Shown: one piece after another, positions 34,607 through 47,195 of the stretch
How positions within the stretch are numbered: position 1 is the stretch's first letter
Layout of the letters: every line of letters starts with the position of its first letter
NCBI GenBank assembly: GCA_000711775.1
Contig: ARYC01017185.1
Span: forward strand, 23,421-87,420
Reading direction: 5' to 3'
DNA from: Oxytricha trifallax
Lineage: Eukaryota; Ciliophora; Spirotrichea; Sporadotrichida; Oxytrichidae
DNA: 64,000 nt
The notes under the pieces: model-generated
The model's database searches: none
The model's input: only the letters and a program-made list of their open reading frames with translations
Told to the model about the DNA's origin: nothing
Translations under genes and position numbers: made by a program

Positions 34607-35767
34607 TAAAAGCCAAAAATATATTTTATTATATAGATATAAAAAAATAATAATGATTATAATTTTAAAAATGTAAAAAATTCTTTATTTATATTTATTT
34701 TCTATAAAATTATATTTATTAATGAAATTTGATTGTAATGATGTTGAAATACTTTTGAATATTTTGATTAATGATTATAATACTTTTAAATTCTTAGGAA
34801 TTCATTCACACTTTTACAAGTAAAATTAAATATTTATTTTAATTTTAAATATATAGAAACTAATATTTTTACACATTAATTATAAAAAATTAAAATTTTA
34901 TATAAATAAATTTGTTTATTTCATATTTATTGCATGAAAAATTATTTTAATTATATAATTTTTAAGATCAAATCAAATTACAAAAATTATGCTGATTTAT
35001 CAATAGAATTATTTGTTCAAAGAATGAATGTATTTGATTATGATAAATTGTGAAACTATATTCAATAACAGTTCTATGATCTAAAATATTTATAATAATG
35101 AGAACTAATTTCAACGAAAATATTAAAAAAATAAGTGACTTAGGACACTAAAATCTTATCTAATACTACTTAAATTATTTGAATTATTTTTAATAAAATA
35201 CGAATTTTTAATATCTAACTATCTCATCTTATTTAATGATGTTATATTAAATAACAAATTAACTTACTTGATATAAGGAAAATTTCATAAAACTTCTAGA
35301 ATAAAAAATCATTTATTAAATTGATATATTTATAAATCTAGAAAAAATAAATTTATTAATAAGGTTTATTGAATTTTTTTGCTTAAAAAGGTGGTTTTAC
35401 TTTAATTGTAATAATTATAATTTATTGGAAAAGTTTCTTACATCTTAAAGTATTCTTAAATTGTCAATAACATTCCATAAACTTAAAATATTATATTTAG
35501 ATAAGGTTTTATTTTACAGTTAAAATATATTTCATAAAATTTAGATTGAATTAATATTCACTCTAATAAATCAAATTATTATTGATAAACCATATATCTG
35601 TTATAAATCATATAATCTACTTAAACTTACAAAAAATATATATGAACATTGAATAGCATAAATTTGTATATTTAAAATTCTTTATTGATTTTATATTTTT
35701 ATAATGATATGCTAAAACTTAAATTTTGCTAAGCAAAAGTATATACTAATCTTTAAAATGAATTTTA
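34607..35767. other. AT-rich intergenic DNA, nothing recognised
   Basis: Upstream of the gene with the deleted TBE and before MITE copy 3; no coding block found on either strand. Confidence 0.55.
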
Positions 35768-36162
35768 GGGAATAGTTTCCGGCATTTTTTTATTGTAAAT
35801 TTATAAATTCTACATAAAATTGTGAAAAGATCTATTAATTTACAATAAAAAATTGAAGAGGATAGAGTACTTATATTATAAGAGCTTAAATATTTATAAG
35901 TTCATTTGATAATTTAAAATATAAGTATAACCATTTTGATAAAATTAGCTAATTTAGTTCAATAAATTTGTATTGTATACTATCAAAAGAAACATTAATA
36001 AATTTAGAGAAAACAATTTCAAATAATGAAAAAATATCATTATATAATAAGAGATTGTAAGTGTCTGTTTTAAATTACATTTCAAATAGTCAGGTATAAA
36101 TATTTGAAGAAAAAAAGATTTGGAAAATAAAATGAAAATTTACTGCAGGAAACTTCCCCACC
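35768..36162. mobile_element. MITE family 'GGGGAAGTTTCCTGC', copy 3 (about 395 bp, degenerate)
   Basis: Left end GGGAATAGTTTCCGGC; right end GCAGGAAACTTCCCCACC. The flanks AATTTTA and AAGTTTTA are an imperfect target duplication matching the A/T-rich targets of the other copies. It lies between two minus-strand genes. Confidence 0.65.
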
Positions 36163-36596
36163 AAGTTTTATTTGATTATTATAAAAATATCACAAGATAT
36201 TTTTTTAGTGTATGCTCTTGGTTCGACTTATTACAAATAAGCTTTAATATCAATAGGTTTCAGACTGCATTAAATTTATTTACAAATTATTTTTTTTATA
36301 AAAATCATATAAGTTCTTATATTATTTAAATAAAATGCTCACAAAGTTAGTAGCGGCTTTAATAATTTCTTAGAGAGTTTAGATTGCATAGACTTTTAAA
36401 GTATTTAAAAAAAAGTTTATTTAATATTCTTAATAATCAATTATAAAAATATTTTTTAACTGAATCAGGATTAATTCTTGCATTTAAAATCTCAGCTAAA
36501 AAATAGGGGGAGCACCCATCGTCTGAGTATTTATCTTTTTTTTAGTTGAACATTTTTTGAAAGAATTATTTAAGTGAAATTTCAAATGTTAAGTCT

Positions 36597-39500
36597 TCAC
36601 TTTAATCTGATTTCACTAAGCTTTATTGGATGTCCTGCAATAACGTTGATAAGTTGATTAAATAGTTGGATATTTTAAATTATTAATAAGCTTTATTTAT
36701 AAAAATAACATAAATATTTATAAGACTTATTAGTGATAAAATCATATTTATAATTAATGATCAATAAAAATTTGAAAATAAATAATTATTGAATAATAAT
36801 TTATTTAATTATATACGATATTAATAATTTTTCAATATTTTTGATTTAAAAAATTAATTATTTTATCTTTTATTTCAGCAATCTTTCCTTCCGCTATTGC
36901 CATATCTTATTGCTGCTACTACTGCATGATCTGATTCTCACCATTTCTCAAGGTTAAAGTTTTGATTTGATCACCATCACTTTATCTTTGATCACTTGAG
37001 TCATTTAGATTGGACTCCCTCCTTCCCTCTACATCTCTCTAGATAGAAGCTGAATTACTCAATCCATTGTCATGATTCTCAGATACCTGGTTTTGATTTC
37101 TATTCAAAACTTTATTAAGAATTTATTTATAGTTTGATAATATTTATTAAGTTCTAAATATGATATATATGCCAATAAAACTAAGTTTAATTCTATAGAA
37201 ATTATAAATAATAAGATTTAAGGTTTATATTTATGATAATTGGAAATCGAAACCTAAAAATAACTTCAATTTATTCAAATATTATTATTTTTTAAATATT
37301 ATTCATATTTGGGTTTAAAAAATTGGACTTATTGTTTATATCTTTGCTGAATTATTATAAAATTTTTCATAAAATTTTGGAAAAATAATTGATATATTTA
37401 ATAAATTATTTTTATCTAAGGATGACTTTGCTAAATTTATAAAATTTAACATAATAGGTTTAAAAATTCTATGTATAAATATATTTTTATAATTAAACTT
37501 AATTTTTGTTAGATAATATGTATTTCTTACTTAATATCTGGTATATTAAATATCATAAGTTTTAACTCATATTTTCAATTAAGTAATTCTATAATTACAG
37601 TCTAAGAGTCTGTAAAAATAGTCATATTATCGTTAATAATTTTATTTTAAGCAATAACAATTATGTTTTCATTTAATTTCTAAATAAATTAAAATGCTTT
37701 ATTTAAAATATGACTTTAAAAAACAGTATTATTATTTAGTTATTATAAGTCTACAAATTTATTGAATTATAACTATTAATTATTAATGGATATTATTTAA
37801 TCAATGAATAAGAAATTATAATAATAAAATAATTTAATAAAGAAATTATTTAACTTGCTTAATAATAAATAAAATTATAAAAAATTGTTTATAAGACATA
37901 TAAAAATCATTAAAAAGTTTTTGATTTTTAAATGATAAATATATCTTTTTTATTATTTGACGAGCATCTATCGACCCTACATTAAACAAAAATATTTTAA
38001 ACAATTATTTTATAATTGATTATATTTTTAATTGTATTATTATTAAATATATTGAAATTTTTGATTATATTATTTTTTAATAAATCATATTTTTTAAAAT
38101 ATTACTTATTATAATTTTATTCTTAATTTTATTTTCTCTTATTTCAATAGTTATACATTGCTCTTTTTAAAATTAAATCAATTTGATTACTTTTATTTTT
38201 AATTAACATTATCTATATGATCAATTTGAAAAATATTATTTGATTGAAAATTTCAAATACTTATATGAAATTTAATTGTTAATTACTAAATAAAAGAATT
38301 ATGCTTGATTCTAAAATGAATTTCGATTGTAAATTTAATAAAGAATTTATAAATAAAAGTTTCAAATATAAATTCAGATTTTTTTTTGTAGAAAATTCAT
38401 TTAAATTTTACTCAGTATTACATTTAATATTATAATAAACTCAAAATAAATACTGATTTAAAAAAATTTAATATGATTTTTTTTAAGTCTTAGAATTTTT
38501 CATCAATTTAAAAATGAGTTCATTTCATATGATTAAAATAAATCTGATAAAATTACTTAGTATATAATTTGAATTTATTTTTAAACTCTTTTATTTAAAT
38601 TATAAATATTTTAAGATTTTATTGACTCCAATCTTGATTGTTTAATTTTTGGTTCCCGAGTAGATTTTCAGAGGTAAAAAATCTTTTCTTTAGAATGATT
38701 TGTGACTCAAGATTTTTAGTTTGCTGTAATTTAAATTAATTTTAATCATATCAGTATTTTTACAATAAAACTTATATTGTAGATTTCTATTATTATTTTT
38801 TAAATGTACAGAAATTATTTTTCATTAATAAGGATGATTATAGATACTAACCACCTCTATCCTCTTAAATTTGTAGAAAAATGTATTAAGTATAATTTCT
38901 AATTCATTAAGTTATCCAGGGTCACTAGATATATTTGCTTTAATGAAATGTATATCACTATTTATAATTCGAATAAAGTAATCATATAGTTATATTTCAT
39001 TATTCACTTTATTAAAGCATTTGTATTATTTATCTACAATTTTATATTTTAAACAGATATTAATACAAATTAAAAATAATTTAATGAATATAATTAGAAA
39101 CTTTACATTGATCTTTTAAGAAACTCTAAATGAATCAGGAAAATTATTACCAATTAAAATTGAATGATAAGCAACTTAAGTTTATGAAATTATTCCATTT
39201 CAAGTGATTTTGACCTCAATAAACATAGTACATAATAAAAATTAAATCATTATTGGTAAATAAAATATCTTGATTGTTAGCTTAAATTTTACACAACCCT
39301 TATAGATTTAAAACTGTATTTCAAATTATTAAACATCCCAATTTAATAATTAGTTGTATATTCAAGATTTTAAAGGTTAAATATTTACAATTTAATTGCA
39401 ATTTCTATTTAAAATTTGGGAGAGTAACATAATTAGCAGTTTTTTTAATTAATTTTGGTAAAATTCTTCATAAAATCTATTTTAAATTTTATAATCAAAA

Positions 39501-42500
39501 TTTTAAACTTTTTAGTTATATATTAAATACTCTTTAACATCTCCCAAAACTAATGAAATGTATTAGTATAATACTTTAACTTAGATTATGGCTTTAAAAA
39601 AATATAAATAGGAATCAAATAAAACTATTCATTTAAAAAAATACAGTTGAAGATATAAAATTAGTGTTAAAAATAAATGATAACATCAGAAGACATAGGC
39701 TTAAATTAATATCTGAAAATATATAAATTAAATCACTTAATGCAGTTTCTTATTATTTGAAAAAACTACCAAAAAATTTACTTTCATCATAGTCTTCAAT
39801 AAATTTTTTATCATAAGTATCTCCAAGAAATCATATCCCACTCAAAATTTTAAATAATTTGATTATATAAAATTAAAAAATCATTATTCTATAGTAGAGA
39901 ATATATTACCAATATATTTATACCTCTTTTCAAGATCTTTTTGTATTCCTGCATATTATGTTCAATACATTAAAAAACCCTTGACCCTATCCAAATTTCG
40001 GCAAATTTATTAAAAGTATATTATTAATATTTTTTAATTTTAAATTATTAAAAATAATTTAATATTGCATACTTTTATTCAAAACATTGATTTTTATAAA
40101 TAATTATTACTATTTAATGAGATTTTTCTTTCATACACATTTTCTTAGATCTTTGACTATTAGCAAACGAAAAAAAAATGAAAAAAATAAATTCTAAAAT
40201 TGTTTTATTTATATTGATTAAACAATTTTTTTAAAAATTATTAAAAATATAGATTTTTCCCTCTAATTTAAGATTTATTTTCTAGTAATTAATAATATTA
40301 TGTAAAATATTTCTCCTTTTATCAATAAAAATTTCTATAGTATTAATAATAATAATATCTATTCCTAATGTAGTCAACTTTAAATAAAATACTTTATTTT
40401 TTATATAATTTATTATTTGTTTTAATTCTTTGAGTTCAGCGAGAGAGTTAGATGACTCTTCATTTGCAAAATAATTCTAATCGACGTCAATTGATTCTTG
40501 TGAAATTATTGCTGCGTTTAGAGCGGAAGAAATTTAATAGGGCATCTAGATTTATTTTTAAATTATATTTGATTAATAATAATGGGGAAAGATTATCCTG
40601 GTTGAAATTCGTCTTTAAACAAGAATTTTATAAAAATTTAGTTTTATAACATCCAGAAAAATTAAAAATTAAAAATGCAATTAAAATTAATTCTAATTGT
40701 ATTAATTAAGATAAAAACTACTTTTAATCTTTTAATAATAGTGCATTTCAAATTTTTTTTGATATTTCATGGACAGTTAAATACTCTAAAATTATATATA
40801 AAAATATTACAGGGAACTTTCCCTGATCTAATAAATAATTTGTTCAAAGAACCTTAAAATTTCTTTGAAATGTCCTTTAACATTTTTGCAAACTTACTTC
40901 ATCTCTACTTGCCTTGGTCTACTTAATTTATAGTTATTAAATATATTTGATATATTATGTTAAATTGAGATCTACTGAATACTTCTGCTTTATTGTCAGG
41001 AGCAATATTTTTACGAGAATTTAGTTTTGAATTCTTCCTAGAGTTTTGAATTCTATTGGGGCTTACAATCAAAACCCCAAAACCCCTTAGAAAGGTTTAT
41101 AAGTGCTTTGATTTGTAGGGTATAGTTGGGGTCTTATTGGGGTTAGTAGAGAAAACGCAGGTTTTATGTGAATTTAATGTATATTTAATGAGTATTAGTG
41201 TACTTAATTAAAACAAATTTTATCTGCTTATCTTTGTGGTATCTCTTGAATTTAGCTCTCTTTTGTGTTTCAAGTATATCTTCTAATGATGATCTTGGAT
41301 ATGCTGGAGCTTTTACTATGATCATCTCAACAATTTTCTTAATCTCAGTGCATACATCTTCTTGCTTTATATGTTTAACAGCCAAGCTTATTGATTACTT
41401 TTCTTGCTTTGTTCCGAAGTACGACATACTTTCCATATCGCACTCTAAAATAATTGCTGCTACCGCCCAGACATCCCACTAAACAGAGCCATTAGTCCAC
41501 TTCTCTCTTATTGGGAAGTACCCAGGTGTGCATAGCACTTTAGCTAAAGTCACTATTTCTTACCTTATTGCTCTATTGAAATCAATGACTACTATTTCTA
41601 AAGGACAGAGATTTAGCATTACATTTTCTGGCTTCAAATCTCTATGAACATACCCTAGATCATGCAGCTCTTTCACACCCTTGGTCATTTCCGTGAGTAT
41701 CTCATTCAAGTCATCTGGGTATCTATTATGGTAGAGATAATCTCTTAGAGTCATTTCAAACTTCTTAAGTCGTAGTGCAATAAAACCATGTCCAAGAAAA
41801 ACTCAATCGAGTTTAAGCAAGCTCTTGCATTACCTTTTATGAGCCTCTCTTAGTATTATGTATTCATTGGCAAACTCGTTTTGATACTGCTCGTTCCTAA
41901 TAAGATATTTGAAAGGATATACCTTATAAGCATACTCATCAACTACTATGAGTTTTGCCTTGTTAGGCACATCAATATGTAAATAGTTGTCAATGCAAAA
42001 ACTGAGATCTACTGCATTTAATGCAGGTATATACATAGCTCTCTCTTACAAGCATGCTATATAAAATTCATTAGCTGGTTGGTTCATTAACTCAAATCGT
42101 TTCTCATTCTTAAGTCTCTCTTCCTGCTCTCTTTTAGACTCTTTAGTATTGGACTTTCTCTTGGCTGGTATAAGCTTTTATGTTTCTTTATCTTGCATTA
42201 AAAACTCACTTAAATGATATTTTTGCATGTGTCTTTTAACTTTAGCCGAGTGAGTGTAAGACTTCATGCAAGTCGTGCACTAATACCTGCCATCGACCTT
42301 TTCGTGCTTGAAATATATCTTAGCTCACCCAGAGTGCATCTCTTTGATGTGCCTCTTCAAGCTCGAATCAGCTGAGAAGAAATTTTAGCATTCATCACAT
42401 TAAAATGCTTTAACCTTTTTAGTGGGAGATGTTCTTTTAACTCCTCAACATCTTCGATTAGCGTTTAAATACACATCTCTGCACTCTGCTTCCTGATATT

Positions 42501-45500
42501 TATTTCTAGAACAAACACCTCTGATTCAAACTCAAGAGCTTTAAGCTCTTTCAATGTAGATGATCTCTGGCTTCTTAGTTTAGCCAAAGTTAAGATAAGA
42601 TTATCCACTGCCAAGAGAAACTGCTTTGCGATTTAAGTTAGCCACCATGTTTAAATTCAAATTTAAATTTATGTTATAAAGCTCTAATAACCTCTCTAGT
42701 TATAGTTACTCTGTACAGGAGTTAGCAAAGCAACAATAATGGTTGATCTTGAAGTATTAGAGATCATATTTATGCTTAGTTTATAACTACAATTTTTCTA
42801 ATTTTGCTTAACATTTTTAATTTTGGTACCAAATGAGATAAATTCAAATTGGTACTGGTACCAATTAGGTTTTGAACCATTTTGGAACTTTTCCATTAAA
42901 ACCTCATTAGTTAAAAACTAGGTACTAATTAAGTTTTGGTACTATTAAATTGGTACCAATTAAATTTAAACGAATTTAGTACCGGTACTAATCAAATTTA
43001 AAAAAATTTAGTACTAATTTAATGGAACTAAATTGATAAAAATGGAGCTCCATCTCTGAAGTTTGTTACAGCTTCTGCCAGCTTTCTCCACATCTTTACC
43101 AGGTTGACCTCCTATAAGATGCCCATATCTAATAATAAGATTTTTAACAGTAGGATTCAGAACTTTATATATTAAAATTTGAAATTTAATAGCAAGAGAA
43201 GGAACAAGGATGGAGTATATAAGTACTGCAATGAAGAGAGTTGAAGCTTAAGAAATGATATCAAGATTTAGAAGCAAGGAAGATCTCTATTGATACCTCA
43301 CTCAACATGGCAAGTATATTACATTTACTTAATCATATATAATAGTGGGATTATTCCTTCCAACGATGGAAGGTACCAAAATTTCATACTTAAAAGCTAT
43401 ATTCTGTGATGAGAAGAAAGCTTTCAAAAACAATGAAATTAAGTTGATATAAATACCAAACTACCCTGAGATTTCAGTCACTAATCTCTACGAGGATGCA
43501 ATGAAAGATGAAGAGCTGGTTGTTTATCTTCCTACCAAGAAACAACTCTCTAACAAACTTCCAGAAAGGAGCTTCTTCTTTGGTGTTCTTGGCACTTTAA
43601 GAGAGAGTTATCTCAGAGAGATCATTGAAGAAGCCCACAAGAAACGCTACTCTATTTCTCCAGAAGATTAAAAGAAGCAAGGCATACTTATAAGCGAGAG
43701 CTGGCTTGCGGAGCTTAAAAAGCATCCATACCTCTCTAGTAAGCTTTGACATATAACTTTGTAGGGAAACCTGGAACTGGTATATTCCTAATGAAAGAGA
43801 ATGCAAAGGTTCACAGAGAGAGAAAGTCATAGACCATTCATGAAGTGAGCAAGAGACTTTTTAAAGATGTTTAAAAGCCAGATTAAAAGAACATAGATTC
43901 AGGAGCTGGCTCTAAGAGAATAAATATGGGCTCAAGCAAGCCATTAGAAGAGGAGAAGAAAGAGAATCATAATCCCTTTATGGGTTAGTTTAATATGTGA
44001 ACTTATTCATTCATTTAAATCTAAAACTTATTTATAAACATTCATTCTTCCCTCTCTCGCACAAACTGTTGTCTTATCTAAGCTCACTCTCTAACAGCTG
44101 CTTTGAATTAAGTCTACTGTATCGATGTGCAAGTCATGCATAAGATGATACAGCAGCAGCTTCTTGTAGTGAGTCTTGATTTAACTCCAATAGAATTCGA
44201 TTCCATTAAACTGTGGGCTATAAGTAACGTTGTAAACAGGAGTTTATCTTTAACTCTTCATACGCTTTATTAGACTCCTTAGTCTTATGAACTGATAGAT
44301 TGTCAACTAACAGGATGATCTCTTGATCGTTGTATTTATCTCTGAGCTTAAGTAGGAACTCTATATACTACTCTCGCTTAATAGAGCGAGGATGAATCAC
44401 ATAACTTTCTAAACCAGAATCTTCACTAATACCAGCTAAAATTGCATGAGTTACAACCTTTACTTTCTAGTCGTATACCTCTGTGTTATCATATTTCTTG
44501 TGCCATGACTTATTAATAAAGGTGTTGAAGGTGAACACTGCTTCATCAGCGTGTATAAACTTGATGTTATTAGTAATAGCCCTCTGCATGTAATCATATA
44601 TATAGTTTAAACTATTACTATAAAATGGCACTGTAAAATCAATCACTCTCTTCACTCTTTTGACAGTCTTGAAAGTAATACCATTTCGTCTATAAATATT
44701 GGCTATAGTCTAAGGAGAGATACGCATGTCTGGAAACTTGCGATGAAACATGACAGCTCGTTAGCCAAGAGAAAAGTGAGCCCAATACTTTAATGTCTTA
44801 GAGTCACAGAGATAGTCAATATGGACCTGTGAGAACTTTTATTTTCTTGCAGGATGTTTTCAAGAGCCTGAGTTATAATTTTAAACAGCTAACAAGCAAT
44901 GATACCTAACAGTTGAGGCACTCTTGTGTAGGAGTCTTACTATGGCTGTATAATTCAACACTGGTTTGACTTAGTCTATATTAATACTTGTACCATACTA
45001 AGCTTAAGCAGTAAATCTAAATATTATTCATCATATATAGACTCTAAATTTCGCTAATTTTCTATTTCTCATTTTGAAAATTGGCATAATTTCTCTACTA
45101 ACCCCAATAAGACCCCAATTATACCCTACAAATCAAAGCACTTATAAACCTCAGTAAAGGGTTTTGGGGTTTTGAATACGACTCTTCTACTCCTCAACTT
45201 TACGCCCAAAAGCTATCTTTAAATTAGCAGCACCAATGTCTCTTTGTTCTTTGAATTAATCTCTTTGGTTTATGTACCCTTTATTCAATGCATGATCATT
45301 ATACAAATTATATAATATAAGGAACTCTATTTAGATCTCTTAAAAAGACTTTTCAAAATTTTATTTAGAATTTAAATTATTAGAGTATTTTAATAATCAC
45401 CTTGAACTCTTCTAGGAATATCTTTGCGAGATTAGGGACGATTTTAACTCAAATTTCTCTACTAAGATTAGCGCTAACTTGGAGGAGAATACCTAACTCT

Positions 45501-47145
45501 GAGACTTGTTATACTCTTGCCACGTATTTCACCAACGTTCTTCTACTTTGAATAAAAAAAAATGATTTTTAATCGAAAATTAATAAATGCAAATTAATTT
45601 TTTCAATTAAAATCTTAAATATATGTATTTTGAAATTTCTATATTAACAAATTAATTAATTTATATTTAATTTTTTAATAATTGAATGACTATTCTTCTT
45701 AGGTTTATTCTACATAGGTTGTTGCAAAAGATAATCTTCATAGTCTCTTTGCAAATCCGAATTGCTTTAGTTCGAATTATCGATCCTTCTCCTGTTTAAA
45801 TGTAAGGATGAAAAATATTTAAATAAATGTTTTAGTTGCCATAAAATTTTTATAAAAAATAAATCAGATTATATTGTTAATTAAATTATTCATTATATTT
45901 GATTTAGTATTATGAAAAAATTAAAAATAATATTACTAAACATTACATTAATGTTAAATGAAGAAGTTTATAGAATTCATATAAAAATAATATAAACTAT
46001 ATCTTTTCTTTTTTATTACAATTAATTTTGTGGTAAATTAAAGTAAACTAAAATTTTACTTTAAATTTTTTACCTTTATGCTAATATTTAAATTTTAATA
46101 TATTTCTAATAATTATTAAATGATGAAAGCTCATTTTGATATGGAGATTTTCTAGCGAAGTATTTAAGCCCAAATAATATTTTTGATATTTAATCTATAA
46201 CAGGATTATAAATAATTAAAATATGGTTAATTTTTTAAATTATACTATTATTAATTTTTTGTATAGAGAAAATATTAATCATAATATCGAAATAAAACTT
46301 CATAAAATGATATTAAAAATATTATTTAATTCAATTTCAAATAATAGCTTGAAATATTAATATATTTTTAACTTAATTTAAATTGTATTTTTATTTATAA
46401 GTAAATTATAATTCAAATTGTTTAAATTTTAATCGGACTTATTAATTCTTCATCTTTTCTCTGCTGCTCAAATATCTCCTACTTTTGTATCATTCACAGT
46501 TTAATAATTTCAAAATCTTGGGGGGGGGGGGAAGTTTCCTGCCCCATAATTTTATATGCACCCTAGGGGAGAAGTTTCCTGCCCCATACATAAAAATATG
46601 TAATTTATAATTTTCAAAGAATCTTTATCATCAATTATGATGTAGTTTTTTTATATTTAGCTTCAAATATCAATTCTACCTTAATAATAATTTAAAATTT
46701 AATGAAAATTACATTAATTATTAATAAAAAACAATTATTTTAACCTTGTTAATAATATATAATTTGATAAATAATAATTATGTACCTTGAAAATTATATA
46801 ATAATAAATGTTGTATAATACATGATTATGGTAATTGAAATTAAAATTTAATTGTTTCTATTAAAATTATTGCAAAAAAACATAAAATTTAATGTTGGGG
46901 GCAGGAAACTTCCCCCCCCCCAAAAATCTTAAAATAAAGTATATGTAATTTATTTATAAAAAATTCATTTGATATTTGTATGTCTGTATTTCAATTATAT
47001 AAATATAACTATATTATTATATTATTAAATATATTGCTCGTTGTTCAGCAGTTTTTGGTTGAGAGTTGGCTCTGATCATTGATTGTTATCTTTCATTTGC
47101 ACCGGGTCTTAGTTTGAGTGGCTAAAATGGACTTTATCTGTTCAT
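36597..47145 (-). CDS. Large Q/N/S-rich protein gene split over 10.5 kb, with a TBE inside a coding MDS
   Basis: ATG at 47145 (MNRQSPFQPLKLRPGANERQ) and stop TGA 36597-36599 (HPIKLSEIRLK). Blocks between: 46500-46440 (QKQEIFEQQRKDEELI), 45800-45690 (DLQRDYEDYLLQQPMQNKPK), 45540-45410 (GKSITSLRVRYSPPSQRQSQ), 45290-45175, then the TBE, then 41066-40920 (SPNRIQNSRKNSKLN), 40520-40400 (AAIISQESIDVDQNYFANEE), 39990-39925, 39845-39770 (DTYDKKFIEDYDESKFFG), 38920-38850, 38720-38610, 37130-36850 and 36660. TGAT (4 bp) joins RRVQGD to HALNKGYINQRD. The frame across the TBE is restored exactly by removing the element and one AAT. The product looks largely disordered. That the 36-40 kb and 41-47 kb parts are one gene is inferred. 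Confidence 0.65.
41070..41153 (+). repeat. TBE left terminal inverted repeat
   Basis: Begins with two C4A4-type telomeric units and pairs with 45091-45174 with a few mismatches. Confidence 0.9.
41155..42660 (-). pseudogene. TBE 57-kDa type ORF: two C2H2 fingers plus kinase-like domain
   Basis: The start ATG near 42651 (MVANLNRKAVSLGSGQ) is followed by a frameshift. Two C2H2 units then follow (CDECQNFFSADSSLKRH and CTTCMKSYTHSAKVKRH), separated by one in-frame TGA. The kinase-like part contains YVHRDLKPENVMLNL, then VVIDFNRA with DFN in place of DFG, CTPGYFP and WDVWAVAAIILECD. The frame has no TGA before the terminal repeat, so it reads into the TIR. At least two breaks make this copy inactive. 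HRDLKPEN is retained, while the metal-binding DFG aspartate context is altered, suggesting a non-canonical kinase fold. Confidence 0.75.
43115..43990 (+). pseudogene. TBE second ORF (22-kDa type), with stops
   Basis: Located between the two minus-strand TBE ORFs in opposite orientation, as in TBE1. An N-terminal piece (MPISNNKIFNSRIQNFIY) ends at a TGA. A long second piece starts near 43369 (MEGTKISYLKAIFCDEKKAF), continues through ELVVYLPTKKQLSNKLPERS and LREIIEEAHKKRYSISPEDQ, and ends at TGA near 43747. No known domain; its role in the element is not known to me. Confidence 0.65.
44040..45080 (-). pseudogene. TBE transposase (42-kDa type, IS630/Tc1-like DDE)
   Basis: The catalytic triad is visible: D in FIHADEAVFTFNTF, D in EIILLVDNLSVH, and E in the TYSPQFNGIEFYW motif, which corresponds to the NSPDLNPIE block of Tc1/mariner enzymes. 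An N-terminal helix-turn-helix-like part includes MRISPQTIANIYRRNGITFK. Defects: a frameshift after the first 13 codons, an in-frame TGA in the NSGS-stop-KHPARK region near 44860, and a frameshift near 44235 between the second D and the E. TBE transposases are implicated in developmental DNA elimination in Oxytricha; this copy cannot make an intact product. Confidence 0.85.
45091..45174 (-). repeat. TBE right terminal inverted repeat
   Basis: Reverse complement of the left TIR; ends GGGTTTTGGGGTTTTG. Confidence 0.9.
46520..46921. mobile_element. MITE family 'GGGGAAGTTTCCTGC', copy 2 (402 bp, 8-9 bp TSD)
   Basis: Left end: G run plus GAAGTTTCCTGCCCC, with a subterminal second copy GGGGAGAAGTTTCCTGCCCC at about 46565. 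Right end GGGGCAGGAAACTTC plus C run. AAAATCTT occurs at 46512-46519 and 46923-46930 (8 of 9 bases if the outer base is included). It lies between the first two MDSs of the large minus-strand gene. Confidence 0.85.
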
Positions 47146-47158
47146 TTAGACAATAAAA

Positions 47159-47195
47159 TAATAAATAAATAAATAAATAAATAAATAATAAATAT
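47159..47195. repeat. (AAAT)n short tandem repeat
   Basis: About eight AAAT/AATA units immediately upstream of the start of the large minus-strand gene. Confidence 0.85.

Larger units (their letters stand above)
41070..45174. mobile_element. Full-length TBE transposon, 4105 bp, with ANT target duplication
   Basis: Both ends read CAAAACCCCAAAACCC inward. The inverted terminal repeats extend about 80 bp (shared GGTTTATAAGTGCTTTGATT, GTAGGGTATA and TTGGGGTTAGTAGAGAAA). AAT flanks the element at 41067-41069 and 45175-45177. Length, telomere-like ends, ANT duplication and three ORFs (kinase/zinc finger, second ORF, DDE transposase) are diagnostic of TBE1-type elements of Oxytricha. All three ORFs carry stops or frame breaks, so the copy is probably not autonomous. 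It interrupts coding sequence of the minus-strand gene. Confidence 0.97.

Noticed and set aside
40452-40649. Plus-strand frame of 65 codons without any stop
   Set aside because: The minus strand gives a better protein (AAIISQESIDVDQNYFANEE) in line with the neighbouring MDSs; the plus frame is a shadow.
40800-40830. AGGGAACTTTCCCTG as a fourth MITE end
   Set aside because: It is a small palindrome lacking the GTTTCCTGC part and any partner within 600 bp.
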